From Narthecium ossifragum (taxonomy: Eukaryota; Streptophyta; Magnoliopsida; Dioscoreales; Nartheciaceae): a stretch of 64,000 nt of DNA. Shown piece by piece: positions 10,415 through 23,930 of the stretch (within the stretch, counting starts at the first letter, position 1; each line of letters opens with the position of its first letter). The position numbers and the translations under genes are program-made. The stretch lies in the NCBI GenBank assembly GCA_963920575.1, contig OY986966.1, positions 139,001 to 203,000 of the forward strand. Reading direction: 5' to 3'. The notes beneath the pieces are model-generated. The model was given only the letters and a program-made list of their open reading frames with translations, was not told the DNA's origin and did no database searches.

Positions 10415-13400
10415 TCAGCTCGTGTCAGATGGCTTCTGATCCCACCCACTAGGCCGCTTCCTCTCCCGACAGGAATAGCAGTTGCTGCCCTCCACCCTTT
10501 CCCGTCTTGAGATCACAACATTTTTTGCTTCAGGTCCCAACTCACCGTCATCTTCATCCTCGCTTATCCAGCCATAGCAGGGAACCCTTCTTGGCCTCGA
10601 AGGAACAGATGGCTGGCATTGCTGATAAAGACCGACAATATTGAGGCTCATGTCCCTCTCTTCTCCAGTTTCTCCTGTATCAAGAGCTGCTTGATTCTCA
10701 AGCTGCAACCCGCTCATCATACTCGGGACTGTACAGGAAATATCTTTCCAATCAGCATTCTCACCTAGCAGCACATCACACACGCAAAATTTCAAGGATT
10801 GTCAAATACAAGCGTAGACCAAGAAGTAGATGCCTGACAAGGAATAAAATTCACGTCACCAAAGTCATGAGTATCCACCATGGCCTCCAGAGTGCAGGGG
10901 GAGCTTGTATGGTCATCCTCCTGGACAATCTGCTCGGTAATTTCTGCTGGCACTATCTCATCCTCGGCCTTTTGTTCCACCTGTTCACAATTAACTAGTA
11001 CCATCATGAGTTTAAACAACTACGAAGAGACATCTTACATGACTTACACTCTAAAAGGCCTGCTGCTTTGACCGTGAATTAGGACACAGAAAAAAGAAAA
11101 AAAGTTTCTTAGAAACTTTCACTCGCTCTTTTGTGCTTCCCTATCTGAAACCACAGCTACTTGTATCAGGTTGATTTTCATTACTTCAATTTTAATAAGA
11201 AACATCGAGACAAAATTGATTTTCATACAAAGGATTCTCTTGCCCACTCTCATCTTCACTAAAAAGCTCAACATCATAAAAGATCTTCGTTCTTAATTAT
11301 GTTCTTTCTATTAACCAGACTAAAATAGAGCTATTCTTTAGCTGGTTTCATGCACTCTGTACTCTTTCCGTCAAACAAACTCAAAGGCTGTAGGACTCTA
11401 CACTTACTCTTCTCAGATATGTTGAACCTTGAGCTCACAACTATTCTTATATTCAAGCACTGCCTTTACATGCCTCTCGAAGTTGCGATAGTAATCAAAG
11501 CCCTTTGTATTATATGAGGCTAAAAATAAAAACACTTCTTTTTGTACACAAGAATGATGTAGAAGAAATTAGTTCAAAACAAAAGTCAGCTTAGAAGCAC
11601 AAGAATAAAAGTCAACAATGTCATAGAGGATCCAAGAGAAGTTAGAAAGGCGATGGTATGTATTGATTATCCAAGAATAAGCTGTCCCCTTAGACAAGGA
11701 AATTAGGAAAGGATGTACTGGCAGATTTCCTCACAAAATAACTGCATTTTGATTTCTTACTATAAAGCACCAAGCATGCGTACAGAACCGAAGGTGCTGA
11801 GCCTTGTGGCTTATCTTTTCAAAAAAACATAAGGTGTCCGACAATAAAATGTGGAGCAAAAAGAATAACATCATATGTTCTAGAAACTTTCCGAACCGAT
11901 TCATTGTGCAAAGCAAATCTGACGGCAATTTGGCCATCTTTATAATGCAAGCATGGTAGACTGATCATGTTCAATCATGGAGGACTCAAAGCCCTAGAGC
12001 AGAGGCAGTCACCTAGGATCAGAAATAAAGTGCCACAAGCAATCAGCTAGAATTATAGGCCATTTTGGTGCCTTTTCAGACCTCTAATCAGCATATGTAA
12101 GACTTACAAGTGATGAGACGTTTTTTGCTGATGTTAGTGGCGTGGGCCAAGGCGTGGCCCAAGGGTAAGGGGCCAAGCACTGAAGATTGCATGCAAATGT
12201 TTCAAAGGCACTGACTGATACTAACAGTGCAGTGAGAACAAATTCAAAGCAGAACATAAGGAGACCAAATTCAATTCTCTAAGGTGATTTCTCATTTGAA
12301 CTAAATAAGCAAATTTTGAACAAGTACTTTGGATTCTTACAGGTGCAAAATAACCAAGTATAGTGAGCTTCACTCAATGTCCAAGTTATACTTTTCTTCA
12401 AAATGTCTATGCAGAACACGTTGCATTTGTCAACACTAAAGAAAACAGAAAGAGAAACCCTCTGAAGCTTGGTTTTCATTTTGATAAATACAACTATGAG
12501 CTATTACCCTAGTGCCTATTTTGTCTACTCTCCTATAGTTAACTTTAGAACTTTTCAAAATTCTTCTGTAACCATCTCCACTCTAAATTCCCAATCATGT
12601 GATTAGAGATACATATGCAAATAGCATCCATGTTTCTTGAGTTCCACAATTAAGCAAGTTGGAATTTTGATTTTACATTCAGCACGCCTTATAGTTTGCT
12701 GCTTGATGCGCCTCCTACTCCACTCTTAGCTTCGCGCCACCTTAAAACTTCTATGTAAAAGTTCCTTGGATGGTAGTCTCCACGAATCCGCCAAGGTATT
12801 ATGCAGATCCTTATCCACTTTGTATTGAGTACGGTCCTGTTGTCGGATAACAAGCTAACATTAACGACCACAGACCCAAAGTCTGTGCTTGTGATTATGA
12901 CCTTTTCATGGTTTAGGATCAACATAAAAGTAGACATATGCTGCTTTCCATTAGCATACATGCGTATATGGGCTAATCCTAGCTAGCTTGGCCGTTCAGT
13001 GTTCTCTAGATTAACATACAGGATTCAGCATAATCAAGGAGGTCGCGAAATTATTAAGCCAGGCGAGTATAGATAGAGCCTTAAACAAGCCCATGGAAGT
13101 CTGAAGAGTGTGATCAAGGAATAGGAGCGAGTTCAACACTTTACCTCCTCCGTTTCCTCATTTTCTTGCGCTTCCAAGATGGAATCGATGACCAGTCTGT
13201 AACTACCCTCTTCAATGAAAACCCATCCCTCGTTTCCATCATACACCTGGTTTTCAAGCCCCGAAAAAAAAAGGAAAAAAAAATCACAAAACTGAGCGAG
13301 AAGAACCTTGAGCAACAAACACAACGCCACGAAATGGGAAATGGTATATAGGTACATAATATATGAAAACGACCTTCAAGAGGTTATTCACAGTCTTGAC

Positions 13401-13583
13401 AACGAGCTCCCTGGAAAAACCCAATGGGATCAACGCATCCACGGCGGCGTCAATCCGCTTCAATCCCACCTGAACCATCATTTCATTTCCATTATAGTGA
13501 AGCTAGCATTTTTCGTCTGGCGAAAATGGAAATCGAGAACTAGAAGAACAGATGGGAACCTTCTTCCTCCCTCTTGGAGCCAT
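10415..13583 (-). CDS. WIYLD-domain protein, frameshifted in the last exon
   Basis: Exons 13583-13560 (MAPRGRKK), 13469-13374, 13246-13145 and 10980-10415. The first three encode a WIYLD domain (VGLKRIDAAVDAL, GFSRELVVKTVNNLLK, then YDGNEGWVFIEEGSYRLVID), known from the N-terminus of the plant SUVR1/2/4 histone methyltransferases and from short stand-alone plant proteins described as ubiquitin-binding. No SET domain is present, so this is the short type (about 260 residues if intact). In exon 4 the frame reads ...STLVFDNP then TGA at 10794-10792. The next frame immediately continues KFCVCDVLLGENADWKDI and runs to CYGWISEDEDD near the end. A single-base change at 10792-10796 explains this; an error in the assembly is equally possible. 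As written the protein stops at 137 residues. Intron 3 is 2.16 kb. Confidence 0.8.
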
Positions 13584-15764
13584 GGGAATAAACCCGAGGT
13601 CGCCCACCAGCCCAATAAATATGCCTCTATCTATCTATCTAGCAACCTATCAGAAACGAAGTGTGCTTATTAGTGTAGTGATGTCGAATCGCCGTTACAA
13701 ATAAGGATGAAATGAAGGCAGCGGCAGCTAAAAAAAACCTCTAACCTGGTGTTCGAGGAGGAACGGCTGCTCCCTCCGGTGGCCGGCCGGCGTCGGCTCA
13801 AGTGCATTTCATCCATTCACCGCCGGAAACAACACAAGTGTTGTGTGTTTCCCTTTGTGTTTCCCTTTGTATTAATAACTATTAAAAGCAGCGGCTGCTG
13901 CTGCTTCGGCTAGCCTAAACCGTGGGATGAGAAAAAGGTGCGCCCTAATATGTGAATCGGATTGGATTGTATTAGACCCGAAAGGTTGGGTCGATCGGGT
14001 CCGCCTAGACTTGGCATGGCATGCTGAGTTCTGACTGCATCGACCGAGTTCTCAACATACTATGCATGCTGTAAACTATATAGCCCCAATGGGCCGGTTT
14101 GACTTGAAAGAATCCCCAGCCCAAAATCCCTGTCCCTCTCCTAGACGGGCTGGGTCCAAACAAGCCGCACCTGGTCCGGCACTTTGTAAGTTATGCTCGT
14201 CTGAGGCAGGTTGCCCTGGTCCGTAATGATTTTGCTGATTAAAAAATTACTGAAAAGCTAATATTCAACAATTAAACAAAGTTAATGATCATAAGAGCAT
14301 TAAAGCACATTATCTTATTTGATGAGGTAAACCCCGGTATCTAATAATTAATTTGGTTTTCACCAATCCAAAGCATCCAACCATACATCATCAAAATATC
14401 TATCCACCAGCATATAGGCTCCTGGGCACTGTTTGGTGTGGGGGCTAAGCCTCCTTATTTCTACACTTATCTTCAAACAAGATTGGAGTTAGCCAGGGAT
14501 ACAGGTGTATCACGAAAAAGGTGCAAACCTCAGTATTTAAACCCCAGGGTTTTTATATCGATCAACCACCACGAGCATGTCAATTATTAGAGTACCCTAC
14601 CCTCACACCATCTTTCCCGATAACCAAAGATAGCTATTTAACTTACTCGCATATGGTGTATTGGTGGTGGGTTAACGTGAAAATTATTTCTAGAAAATCA
14701 TAACATACAGTTTGACTTGATTGGTATATGAGTTTAACATGTTACATTTGTGGTATATTATATGTGCTATTTTAAAATGAATTAGCGTCATTTTAAACCT
14801 CTCACGTGATAATATAATGTTAATTTAGTAATTACTTATATGTAGTAATATAATTTTCTTACAATTAAGGGACCGATATGGAGGCATGTCAACATTTTTT
14901 TAATTAAATTAATCTAATTTTAAATATATTATGTTTGGTATTAGTTACGAACCCTACCCTTATCCCCGCATTTGAAACCCATTTAAAATAGGGACTTAGG
15001 AAGTGGTTTTCCAGTAGATCATTTGATTTGCGTATTGCTCGTTTCCTTAAGATCATGAGATCGAGCAGGTTACAATAAATGCGCCATATGATCATTTCTT
15101 TCAAATCTATTTGCAAGATTTATAAGACGCATCAAAAGACGTACACTTGCAATGTTCACCCATGACCCACCCACCTAAGAAAAAAAAGACCGGGGGTGGG
15201 CATCACCATGTTGAAAGGCCCTTAATTGTCTTGGGCCCTTACCTGGCCCTCTTGGGGCTGCCCAACAGGGCTAATTCCCGTGTCGGGCGTCCCAAAGGCC
15301 AGATCTGGACCGGACCGGATTAAATCAATCCCCAAAAAGAATGAAAACGCTCCCAGTCGAAATAGATTTCATTTGAGTTAGAATTCCATTGTGCATGTAA
15401 AGCTGAGGATGCCGCCGAAACGAAAAAGCCCACCCGTGGCAAATCCTGGCTCCACAAGGTGGAGTTGAAAGCCTTGAGTCTTGCGTTGGGAAGAATTGGA
15501 TTGGGTACTAATTTAGGCAAGCCGCTAGTTAATTATACAAGTAGCCGATTTGAGATGCACGAACCACTTAAGGATATATATGAGACTCAAGCACAACTAA
15601 AGTCTTTCGATCCCAATGAAAAGTTGTCGACTCATCCATGCCATGTGAGGCCGACAGAAATAACTTGCACCCACCCGCCCTAATCAACAGCAATGTACAA
15701 TGCATCGATGCAAAAACGCCACACTCCCAGTCTCCCAGTCCCAGTTAAGAATGCTATAGCTCAT

Positions 15765-15795
<31 letters not shown>

Positions 15796-16095
15796 ACCCA
15801 CCCTTGGGTAGCGTAGCCCACTCTATAAGAAAATAAATAAAAAACACATAATAGAAGTAATACAAAATGGGAAGCAAACAACACATGCAGGCATAAAAGG
15901 GGACGATTTGAGCCCCACTTTTGATGCTCCCCCTTTTGTATACTACTAATTAACAAAACAAAGCCTTGTTATATATGACTGAGGTGGTGAACTATATATA
16001 TATATATATAAGCAAAGTAACGATCGAGGTAGGACCTAGCCAAGTGGCCATGCACGTTAGCTAGCCACTGAGAAAATTATTTATTATAATGCTCA
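13584..16095. other. Intergenic region, AT-rich
   Basis: No gene recognised. It contains the promoter side of the WIYLD gene, short (CTAT)n near 13625-13640, a strongly AT-rich tract at 14700-14950, and (AT)n microsatellites at about 15768-15795 and 15994-16010. The right end should contain the 3' untranslated region of the AUX1/LAX gene. Confidence 0.35.
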
Positions 16096-19000
16096 TCAGC
16101 GATGCTGAAGCATCGGTGCGGGGGAGTCCGGGGGAGGTTTGGCGCACTGGTAGCACTTGGCGAAGAGGCCGAAGCTGTCGACCTGCTTGACGAAATTGGT
16201 CATGCTAGCCCATCCACCGAACCCGAACCCGACCACAAAGACCCATGCCACTATGAATGCGTTCACCACGTACATCCCCGTCCAGCTCGGTAGGAAGAAT
16301 GGTGGCTTCTCCGCCGCGTTCTGCAAAATTAAACACCACGATCCACGCGTCAAAAATCAAATAGAAAACGAGTCAAATTAGCAGGTCGATCAGGTGATAG
16401 AACCAACATCTTCAACACAAACAAGCTTTTATTCAGATTATGATGATGCAAATGAACTAGAGTGACAGCTGGTTAGTTAGATGGCTTGACTAGCTCTAGC
16501 TGCGCTCGTACAGAGATAGCTAATTAATTAATTGATACCAGCTAACTAGCACGTACGGGCACAGTGGGTAATTTGGCTCCTGGTACATAGCATGGGGACT
16601 AATAATGAGTAATCCCCGCGCGCGGGCCCTTCCCAGCCCAGTGCCAGCTTGCTTAGATATGAAATTAGAACGAGATATAGCTATAGCCTATGGCGAAACT
16701 TTACTTAGAGGGTGCTAGCTAGAAAGCAATAGTCGTTGTGACTTGTGCGTACGTACCTGTCGAGCAGAAGCCTTTCGGTAGGTTAGCATGTGCGCCAGGG
16801 CAGGGATGATGTAGACGGTGAAGCTAACGAGAAGGGCCCCGACGGCTGAGTTGATGGGCCCGAAGAAGGGGAAGATGATGGCGAGGAACCATATGGGGAT
16901 GACCACTGGGAGGCGGGCGAGGGCACGAAGGCACATGCTCTTGGTATCGTGCATCCCAATCACCTTCTCCCATACGAAGTAGAGCGGGGTGCATGCGAAC
17001 CCAAAGGTGATGAACTGGTGGATCAGCATCAGGATGACAGCCGCGTCTCGGAAGCCCGTCTTCGGCAGCAGCGAGAAGGCGTTGGCGTGCGTCAGCAGCT
17101 CGTCGCCGAAGGCCCAATACATAGCCGCCGCCGACGGCAGTGTCAGTGTGAACACATACAGCGTCGCCAGCAGATAGATGTATTTGAACTTATGCGGCTT
17201 CCACATGGCGTGCATGATCTCACTGCATCAATTCATGGACATGGCACAACCGCCTTCCACATTATGAGCTAGCTAGCTCCAAAACTCTTTTTGACTGCCG
17301 TACTACAAAAATTCATCATACAAGGCAAAAAAAACGGAAGAAGAAAGCATCTATGCACATGCCCTCCGGATTAAATAACTGGCGATGGTGATGTTATTTC
17401 TAAGAATATACATCCACTACAGTCTACATACCCTTTTGGTCTTTATATCCCAATTAAAAATTTTATATAATTCAGCTATTTATTCAAAAGAGTTAATGTT
17501 AGACCTAAAGTTGGTGGTCACCTAGCTCATGCCTACATAACCAGCTCAAAAGATTGGTGGGCAAAATTTCAGCACATCAACCACAAAATGACTGACGGGG
17601 GATTGATGAAACATTCTATTCCTCTCCCTCGTGCCCTCTAGGGTCCGTCTTGCGCCAGATAAAAAGCACCACCAATGGGGTTGTTTACACGCAATAGGTC
17701 ACATTCTGATCTGGTCCCCTACAATATCCATCTGTATACTTGGTTATATCAAAGAGTTCCTGTTATAAAATAGCGAAAGCAAAGCAACTCCTGTTTAATT
17801 TAGTAAGCTTCATGCCTGCCATCCATCATTAGTAGCACTTTCACTCGCCACTGACAAAAGGTTCTTTAATCAGGTAGCTAGTGACCCCTTCCCACTCGGA
17901 AGGTTCCCCTAGAACTCCGAGGCCGCTTTCCTCTTCTCAGCCCCCTGGCAGGCTTTAGCGTACAGCAAAGTTGAGGAGGGTTTTTTTTTTTTTTTTTTTG
18001 TTAAGTTAAGCACGGCTGAGGGTAGAGAGAGTACCGGCAACCATCGAACCCGAGTTCGATACAGGACACCCAACCTGTCATCCGAGACCAGCTAAATGAG
18101 GTTGGTCAAAGTTGAGGAGGTATGCGGCCAGGAGAAGTTTATAATCCTAGCTAGCCTCGAGTGGGTCAGGGCCCACCCCACCCCATGGCACTTGGCGCAT
18201 AAGAGGTAATTAAGGTGGAAAATAAAGGGGGAAAGCGGGGCTATGATTTCCTTGCCAGCAAAAGCTGCGGATAGAAGGCACGGCCGCGGCGGATTAAAGT
18301 GAAAAAGAGGAAATGGAAGCACAACTGCCGCTTACTACTTATTAATGGGGACTTGCTAGTACTATTCCTAGCTAGGCTTTTTATTACGATCGAGCAAGAG
18401 AAAGCAAAGTACTGGCTAGCTAGTGTACTGCTTACACGGTGACGGCGTGCCCGCCGAAAGTGTAGAGGATGTTGGTGGCGCCGGTGAAGTAGAGAACCAG
18501 CTTTGCAGGAGCCGAGTGCGCCACGACTGGTACCTGCAGCATCATGAATTAAACCACCGGCCCCATTTAAACACCATTATTACTATTCAAGCCACGCTAG
18601 CTAGCTCTAGCTCCCATCATCGTCATCATCACTTCCAACTAAGAACTCCCCCGCCCGCGCGACAAACAGGCAAACAGTATCATACCATAGGGAGGGAGGG
18701 GATGATGATGCCATATATATATATATACCTGGCCATGCACAATAGCGGCGATGGTGAGATACCAGGCGGTGTAGGTGGTCATGCCGAGCCCCAAGAAGGA
18801 CCAGATCCGGTAGTTGTGGAAGGAGGGTATGAACACGGTGGTGGCGCAGCATGCCCCGAAGATGTATGTCCATGTCCTCTTGTCCAATCGGTCGTTGATG
18901 TAGTATATGTTGCTGCATATATGTATGTTCCAACCAAATTAACATATAAACATATAAAAATATAGTTTCAAACCGCCCTAATAATAATAAATCAAGAAAT

Positions 19001-19812
19001 TAATTTGTTCAAGAAAAATATATAAAAAGTATTACCTGGCGCAAGCAATGAGTTGTATGACCGATCCAAAGAGGAGGAAGGTACAGTTGAAGGCGAGGCC
19101 GGCTGCTTTCCAGTAAGGCCCCAGCAGTCCATCCAGCACTTCGAACCACTGATCAGTGAAAGTTAAGAGAGAGTGAGAGAGAGAAATGGCTCAGAATTAA
19201 ACAGGAATTAAAGATTGATTTGTTCCGTGAATCCAATTTAATTTGGAGGAGATTGCAGAGAGAGAGAGAGAGGTTGGAGGTGGGAGGGAGGGAAGACCTG
19301 GATGACATGGTTCTTGAAACTGAAGTTCTCCTTCTCCTTCCTGGCTCGGTACTCTACATAGAGAACACTAATGAGATAGGCCGTCCAGCTTCCCATGAGT
19401 CCATAAAACAACTGGAGCAGCACGCCGGAAAGCATCCCCAGCTGCGAGAAGGAGTAGGGTAGGGTCAACAGCACTTGAGCCACCTGCACGAATTCGCGAT
19501 ACACATATGTTCAAGACTCAAGAGGTATAATTAACTTGCTAAAATCAGTCAGGAATATATTGAAGAAAATAAGAGATGAATTAGAATGATGATGATGGGA
19601 ATGTCAGTAAAAATAGATACTTGATTGGAGGCACAGCTAAACCAAGCATCGTAGACGGAGCCGCCGTGCCAGAGGATGCTTTTCATGTTGAACCCATACT
19701 GCGCATCCGGCGGGGCGCTCTCATGACCATCCTCTGATCTGCCGTTGCCCTCCCCATCTGTCTCGTTGTAGCCGGCCACGATGGCCTCCTCCGCTTGCTT
19801 CTGAGCCAACAT
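16096..19812 (-). CDS. LAX: Auxin influx carrier, AUX1/LAX family
   Basis: Seven exons: 19812-19621, 19483-19298, 19148-19036, 18912-18729, 18533-18436, 17222-16757, 16320-16096. All introns are GT-AG and phases fit, giving 487 residues, the usual size of AUX1/LAX (about 480-490). The start MLAQKQAEEAIVAGY is typical. Further hallmarks are SILWHGGSVYDAWFSCASNQ, VLLTLPYSFSQLGM, the VIQLIACASNIYYIND junction, and GGHAVTVEIMHAMWKPHKF. About eleven hydrophobic membrane segments are spread through it. The tail is soluble and Cys/Pro-rich (CYQCAKPPPDSPAPMLQHR). It is a plasma-membrane proton/IAA symporter of the amino acid/auxin permease family, importing auxin and shaping its flow in roots and leaves. 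Intron 5 carries a SINE-like insertion (17980-18106). Which LAX paralogue it is cannot be told here. Confidence 0.97.
17966..18120 (-). mobile_element. SINE-like retroposon with poly(A) and 14-bp TSD in AUX1/LAX intron 5
   Basis: A 127-bp minus-strand insertion (17980-18106) that ends in a run of 19 A (seen as T at 17981-17999). It is bounded by two exact copies of CAAAGTTGAGGAGG (17966-17979 and 18107-18120). Inside, on the minus strand, CTCGGGTTCGATGG resembles the B box of RNA polymerase III promoters, as in tRNA-derived SINEs. I cannot match it to a named family. A 3' fragment of a LINE would be an alternative. Confidence 0.75.
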
Positions 19813-21285
19813 CTTCGATCTCCAAACGAACTGCGCTCGACGATGGAATAATGGAGGCCGAGAACCGTACAGATCTAAGGTCCTGGAAGAAACATGAGCG
19901 AGCGAGCTAGATGAGGACAAAATCATATCAAAGGTCAAAGGGCACGCAAACTGATATAATCACCGTCCTAATTAATTTTCAGAAAAAGGGCAAAACTCAA
20001 ATTCTCCGGCCCTCTGCTCTTCCGAGAACGACGACAGTGTCAAATGTCCTTTCAGACCATAGGATTCTCAAAAGACTAATTAATAAACTCTCAAGGAATC
20101 ATCGGCCAAACATCAAAAAAATTAACACACGGCGATCAAACACGTTGAAAATGTCCCAAAAGAAAAAAGAAACGCCACAACTAAATATCACTATGAAACA
20201 GAGCATGTGAGGGGGGGCGAAGAACTCCTACTAGTTCATGCATCATATATATGTTTTACCTTAGATTGAAAAAACGCTGGGATAAGAAGCAGGGATGCAA
20301 GCTCCTTTCGTATAGACAGCTGTAAGCATACCCGGAGGCCGTGAACACGCAGCTCTTCTCTTGTCTTTGTGCCTATTATAGCATGGTAAGTAGTATTATC
20401 TAAGAATCAGCGCGAAAAAGGACGAATGCCCCTAGCTAGCTATGTCACTCTCCTTAGAAACGAAGGTGGGTGGCGAGAATGACGAGGTTTAATGGCCACG
20501 TGTTGGTCAGGCCGCCGGCGGAGAGGGTATTTGGAGAAACCAATGGAAATCACTCTCCCTTGTCTTTTTTTGCCCTTTCTAAAGAAGATCAGACTGTCCA
20601 AGGCTTCATTAAACTCGACCCAAGACCAATGAGGTAGCGCTGGTAGCGCCACCCGTCGCCGGAAAATGGCGGAGCTAGATCCAGAGCAAAAAAAGCAGGA
20701 AGTATTTATGTTTCCCCTACACTCTGCCTTGTTTTCTCTATAAAAATAAAAGCTGGACAGATGATGAGTGTAGGATGAGAGAGCCGGGAAGAGATCACAG
20801 GAAATCTAATCCTGGAGTAGCGAAGGAGATCGAAATTAAGAGAGATTATGCTCAATGAAGATTATAGTGGATATATATATCTCAAAATCGAATGTTGGGT
20901 CGGGGTTGGGGCCTTGGGGGGGGGTGTGGTTTAAATAAAAGAAAGGGTTTGAGTAGCAACTCGAGGAGGACTGATGGTGGTGGACTGGGGAAAGAAGGAA
21001 GCTGGCATGGCATGGGTAACAAGGGCAATTATTAGGTTTCACATTCCATCATCTCCTTTTCCCCTTTATGCCCTCGTCACCTCTTAGGTAGCTAGCTGAT
21101 AGCTCCCTAGCTCCCTCCTTGTGTTGTGTTACTGTGTTACATTTTAGTAATGCACACGTACCCTTTTTATCGTCCTTCAGATCTAGGACTCAGATCATTA
21201 TCATTTGGAGATCGAGCCTCCTCTTTACATACGATATCGAATTAAATATTCGTACGTGCTTCCATGCTTATGTCCTAAGCCTTCA
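19813..21285. other. Upstream region of the AUX1/LAX gene
   Basis: Leader and promoter of the minus-strand LAX gene. An in-frame open stretch continues upstream of the ATG at 19812, but the conserved start is MLAQKQAEEA. Nothing else recognised. Confidence 0.35.
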
Positions 21286-21541
21286 GCCTCTCTCTGTTTG
21301 GTTCGGGGGATAAGGCGGGGGTAACTTTTTTATCCTCTTTTTTATCTTTAAACATCAAAAATCCATTATTTTTATTTATACCTAAACAATCATTATTGAT
21401 ATATTCTTATTTTTCTATTATTATTTATTATCTTCACTTTTTCTACTCCTAAATTCATTATCTTCACTTTTTTTTATTTATCCCTAAAATTCATTATCCT
21501 CATTTAACCTCATATTTTTTTATTCCGAGACCAAAGAGGCC
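21286..21541. mobile_element. Candidate MITE (about 250 bp)
   Basis: Imperfect terminal inverted repeats: CTCTCTGTTTGGTTCGG on the left and, reversed, CCTCTTTGGTCTCGG on the right. The inside is AT-rich with repeated TTCATTATCTTCACTT-like phrases. Similar organisation and wording are seen at 28113-28334, 30457-30730 and 38710-38830. Confidence 0.4.
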
Positions 21542-22879
21542 TATATATCCTTTCTTGCTAATTGACACCGCACCTCTATATCGTACGGATATTTATTGGT
21601 ATATATTCTTAATTTGTTTACGTTGATCAAGGATTACTAATACCGTGATCAGTTTACCTCAAACCATCACCTCTCTCCTGCCATCATACTAGATCTTTTT
21701 GAATCATATTGAATATGGTCCAGATCATTTTCATTTAAATCCCAATAATATCTTATTAGCGAGGTGATGAGGCCATAAAGGAGAAACGAGAAGATGACAG
21801 GAGCGAAGTGATCATATGAGCCAAGCTAAATCCATAGCGTCGAGTTCCCACGGAACCACACATATGTCCTGCCGATTTAATGCGGGCATCTAAACTGTAT
21901 TCATGCGTATTGCATGATCACTGATGACGCATGCATGATATGTGATATTTGCTCAAATAGTGGAAGTCCATGGATTTTAGACAATAGTCTGATCTATTTG
22001 AATCACATCTAATGACCCGGACTTTGAAAATCGGAATCCAAGCTGGTATTTTATTACTAATTTGGGCAGCTTTTTTTTCCTTGAATTAATTCAGCCTGAA
22101 TGGCTAATAATTTGGACACGCGCAGCTGATCAAGGATAAGATTCAAACAAATGTGAACAATTTATACACGAGATAAACAAAACTCAAATTGTTTTACAAT
22201 AGCTTTTTTGACTCGATTTCTAATGGGTATAAAAAATAATTGTCTATGAAATCAACTCCCATATTTATTGGGAAAAAAATAAATAATTAAAAAATCATAT
22301 ATGTTTCTAACTTTTATGTAACAAATTAAGTGCCCAACGAATCTGTGTAATGGTGTTCGATCCAAATATGGCCAACTACAACTTCACACGGACATATTAG
22401 CTTTTTGTGGAACAGGCACCTGCATACAGGGTAGTAGGGTCCTGGGCATGCATCCTCCCTATTAAAAAGGCCTCACTACAGTTAAACATTTCACATCATG
22501 GATCCCACCTAAATTAGTGCACACTGTGCTTGTAACAGCAAGTTCCAAGGCATCCAATAAAAAACCTCATTGAGCTGATTAAATAATGAGTCTCACCTAA
22601 CTCTGAAGAAACCCCGAGATCTTGAAAATTTGGTCCACTTTTAGTCGTATCGTATGAACTACAAGACTAATTTCTCGTTTGAATCCTTCGGACTAATAGC
22701 TCCAAAACTTGCATAGATAAATCTTCCACAACGAGTATCCTGGACTCTGTAAGCTATAGCTAGCCTTACCTGTTCGAGACCACAGCCTCATAGCCAGGAA
22801 CATGAAGAGACAAGTAAGTGCTAAGAACAGACAGCCTGATTTGCCACGAGATGCTCGTAGATTATTACAACCGTGTGTG
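21542..22879. other. Intergenic region, AT-rich
   Basis: No gene or element recognised. AT-rich around 22140-22330. Confidence 0.25.
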
Positions 22880-22945
22880 ACATATATTGATGGTTCGAGA
22901 GGCCTCCGTATGATCCTTATCCATCAAAGATGTCTCTGTTTCCTC
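22880..22945 (+). repeat. 66-bp direct repeat, left copy
   Basis: The stretch beginning ACATATATTGATGGTTCGAG and ending GTTTCCTC recurs at 26792-26857 with two mismatches. The two copies bracket the LINE and solo LTR composite, and look like an unusually long target-site duplication. Confidence 0.85.
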
Positions 22946-23930
22946 CTCTCCTCTCAAAAGCATAGCACATCACAAGAGCTTCACGAGCTAGCTAGTCGCC
23001 GTGCGGGTTGTTTTCACGAGTAATGTATGCAACTCTGAATGTAGCAATCCTGCGAGATGTCCATCATATGTCTTGCACTATTTCTCGACAGTTCCCTACC
23101 AAAGGTAATCTTTCATCAATCATCTAGACTACGTGAAGGGAATTGCTTTCCACGAGGACCTGCTTGTAGCCTCGCTGCACAGCAGTGTTGACCGTGAGGT
23201 GGATGTCGTGTAGCTCGCCAAGCAGGATGGAGTCGACTCGGTGTGAGCCGATGCTAGTCCAGTGAATAAGGTCCTCTTTGTCAATGCTCACAACTCCAAT
23301 GCCGGCCATGGCGACGATCTGATCAAAGGAGGCATTCGACTGGAATCTAACTCTGATCTCCTCCGTTGAGGGTGTTCGTGATTCGCGGAGCTTGGATATG
23401 CTGGTGAATTCTATGGACTGCCTCTTAATCAGGTGGGCTATCGCTTGGGAGTTCTGGCCTTCCTCCCCTGCTGCCACCTTACATCAAGGAGCTCATGCGT
23501 TTGTTCTCCTCGGATTTCTGTGGTTGACACGGGCTTTGAATGTAGTACGTCAAGGTGTGTGGAGGGGTATTAGTTATGGCGCTTGGTAACACTCTCTGCC
23601 AACCTCCTGAGCGAAGATGCATTGAAAAAGCACATGCTCTAGTGTTTCCTCTGCAACACCACACCGGGGACAAAGCTGATCTGCGGACAGGCGCACGCTC
23701 CAGAGTGTGGACTTGGTCGGCAACTTTTCGTGAAGCAGCTTCCAGAGGAACATCTTTGGGCGCGGCCATGCTGGTGCTTTCCAGATGCTTTGCCATAGTT
23801 GAAACTGCTCACCGGCTTGCTGCTTGCCCTCCATGTACTCGAGCATTTGATACGCAAACGCCGTTGTGACCTCGCCATTCTTGTTCCATGTCCATGCAGG
23901 ACGGTTACCTGTAACATAACATGAGGGGGT

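Noticed and set aside
18051..18065. A functional tRNA gene at the GTTCGA motif
   Set aside because: Only a B-box-like motif is present; no cloverleaf with acceptor and anticodon arms can be drawn, and the poly(A) with target duplications shows a retroposon.
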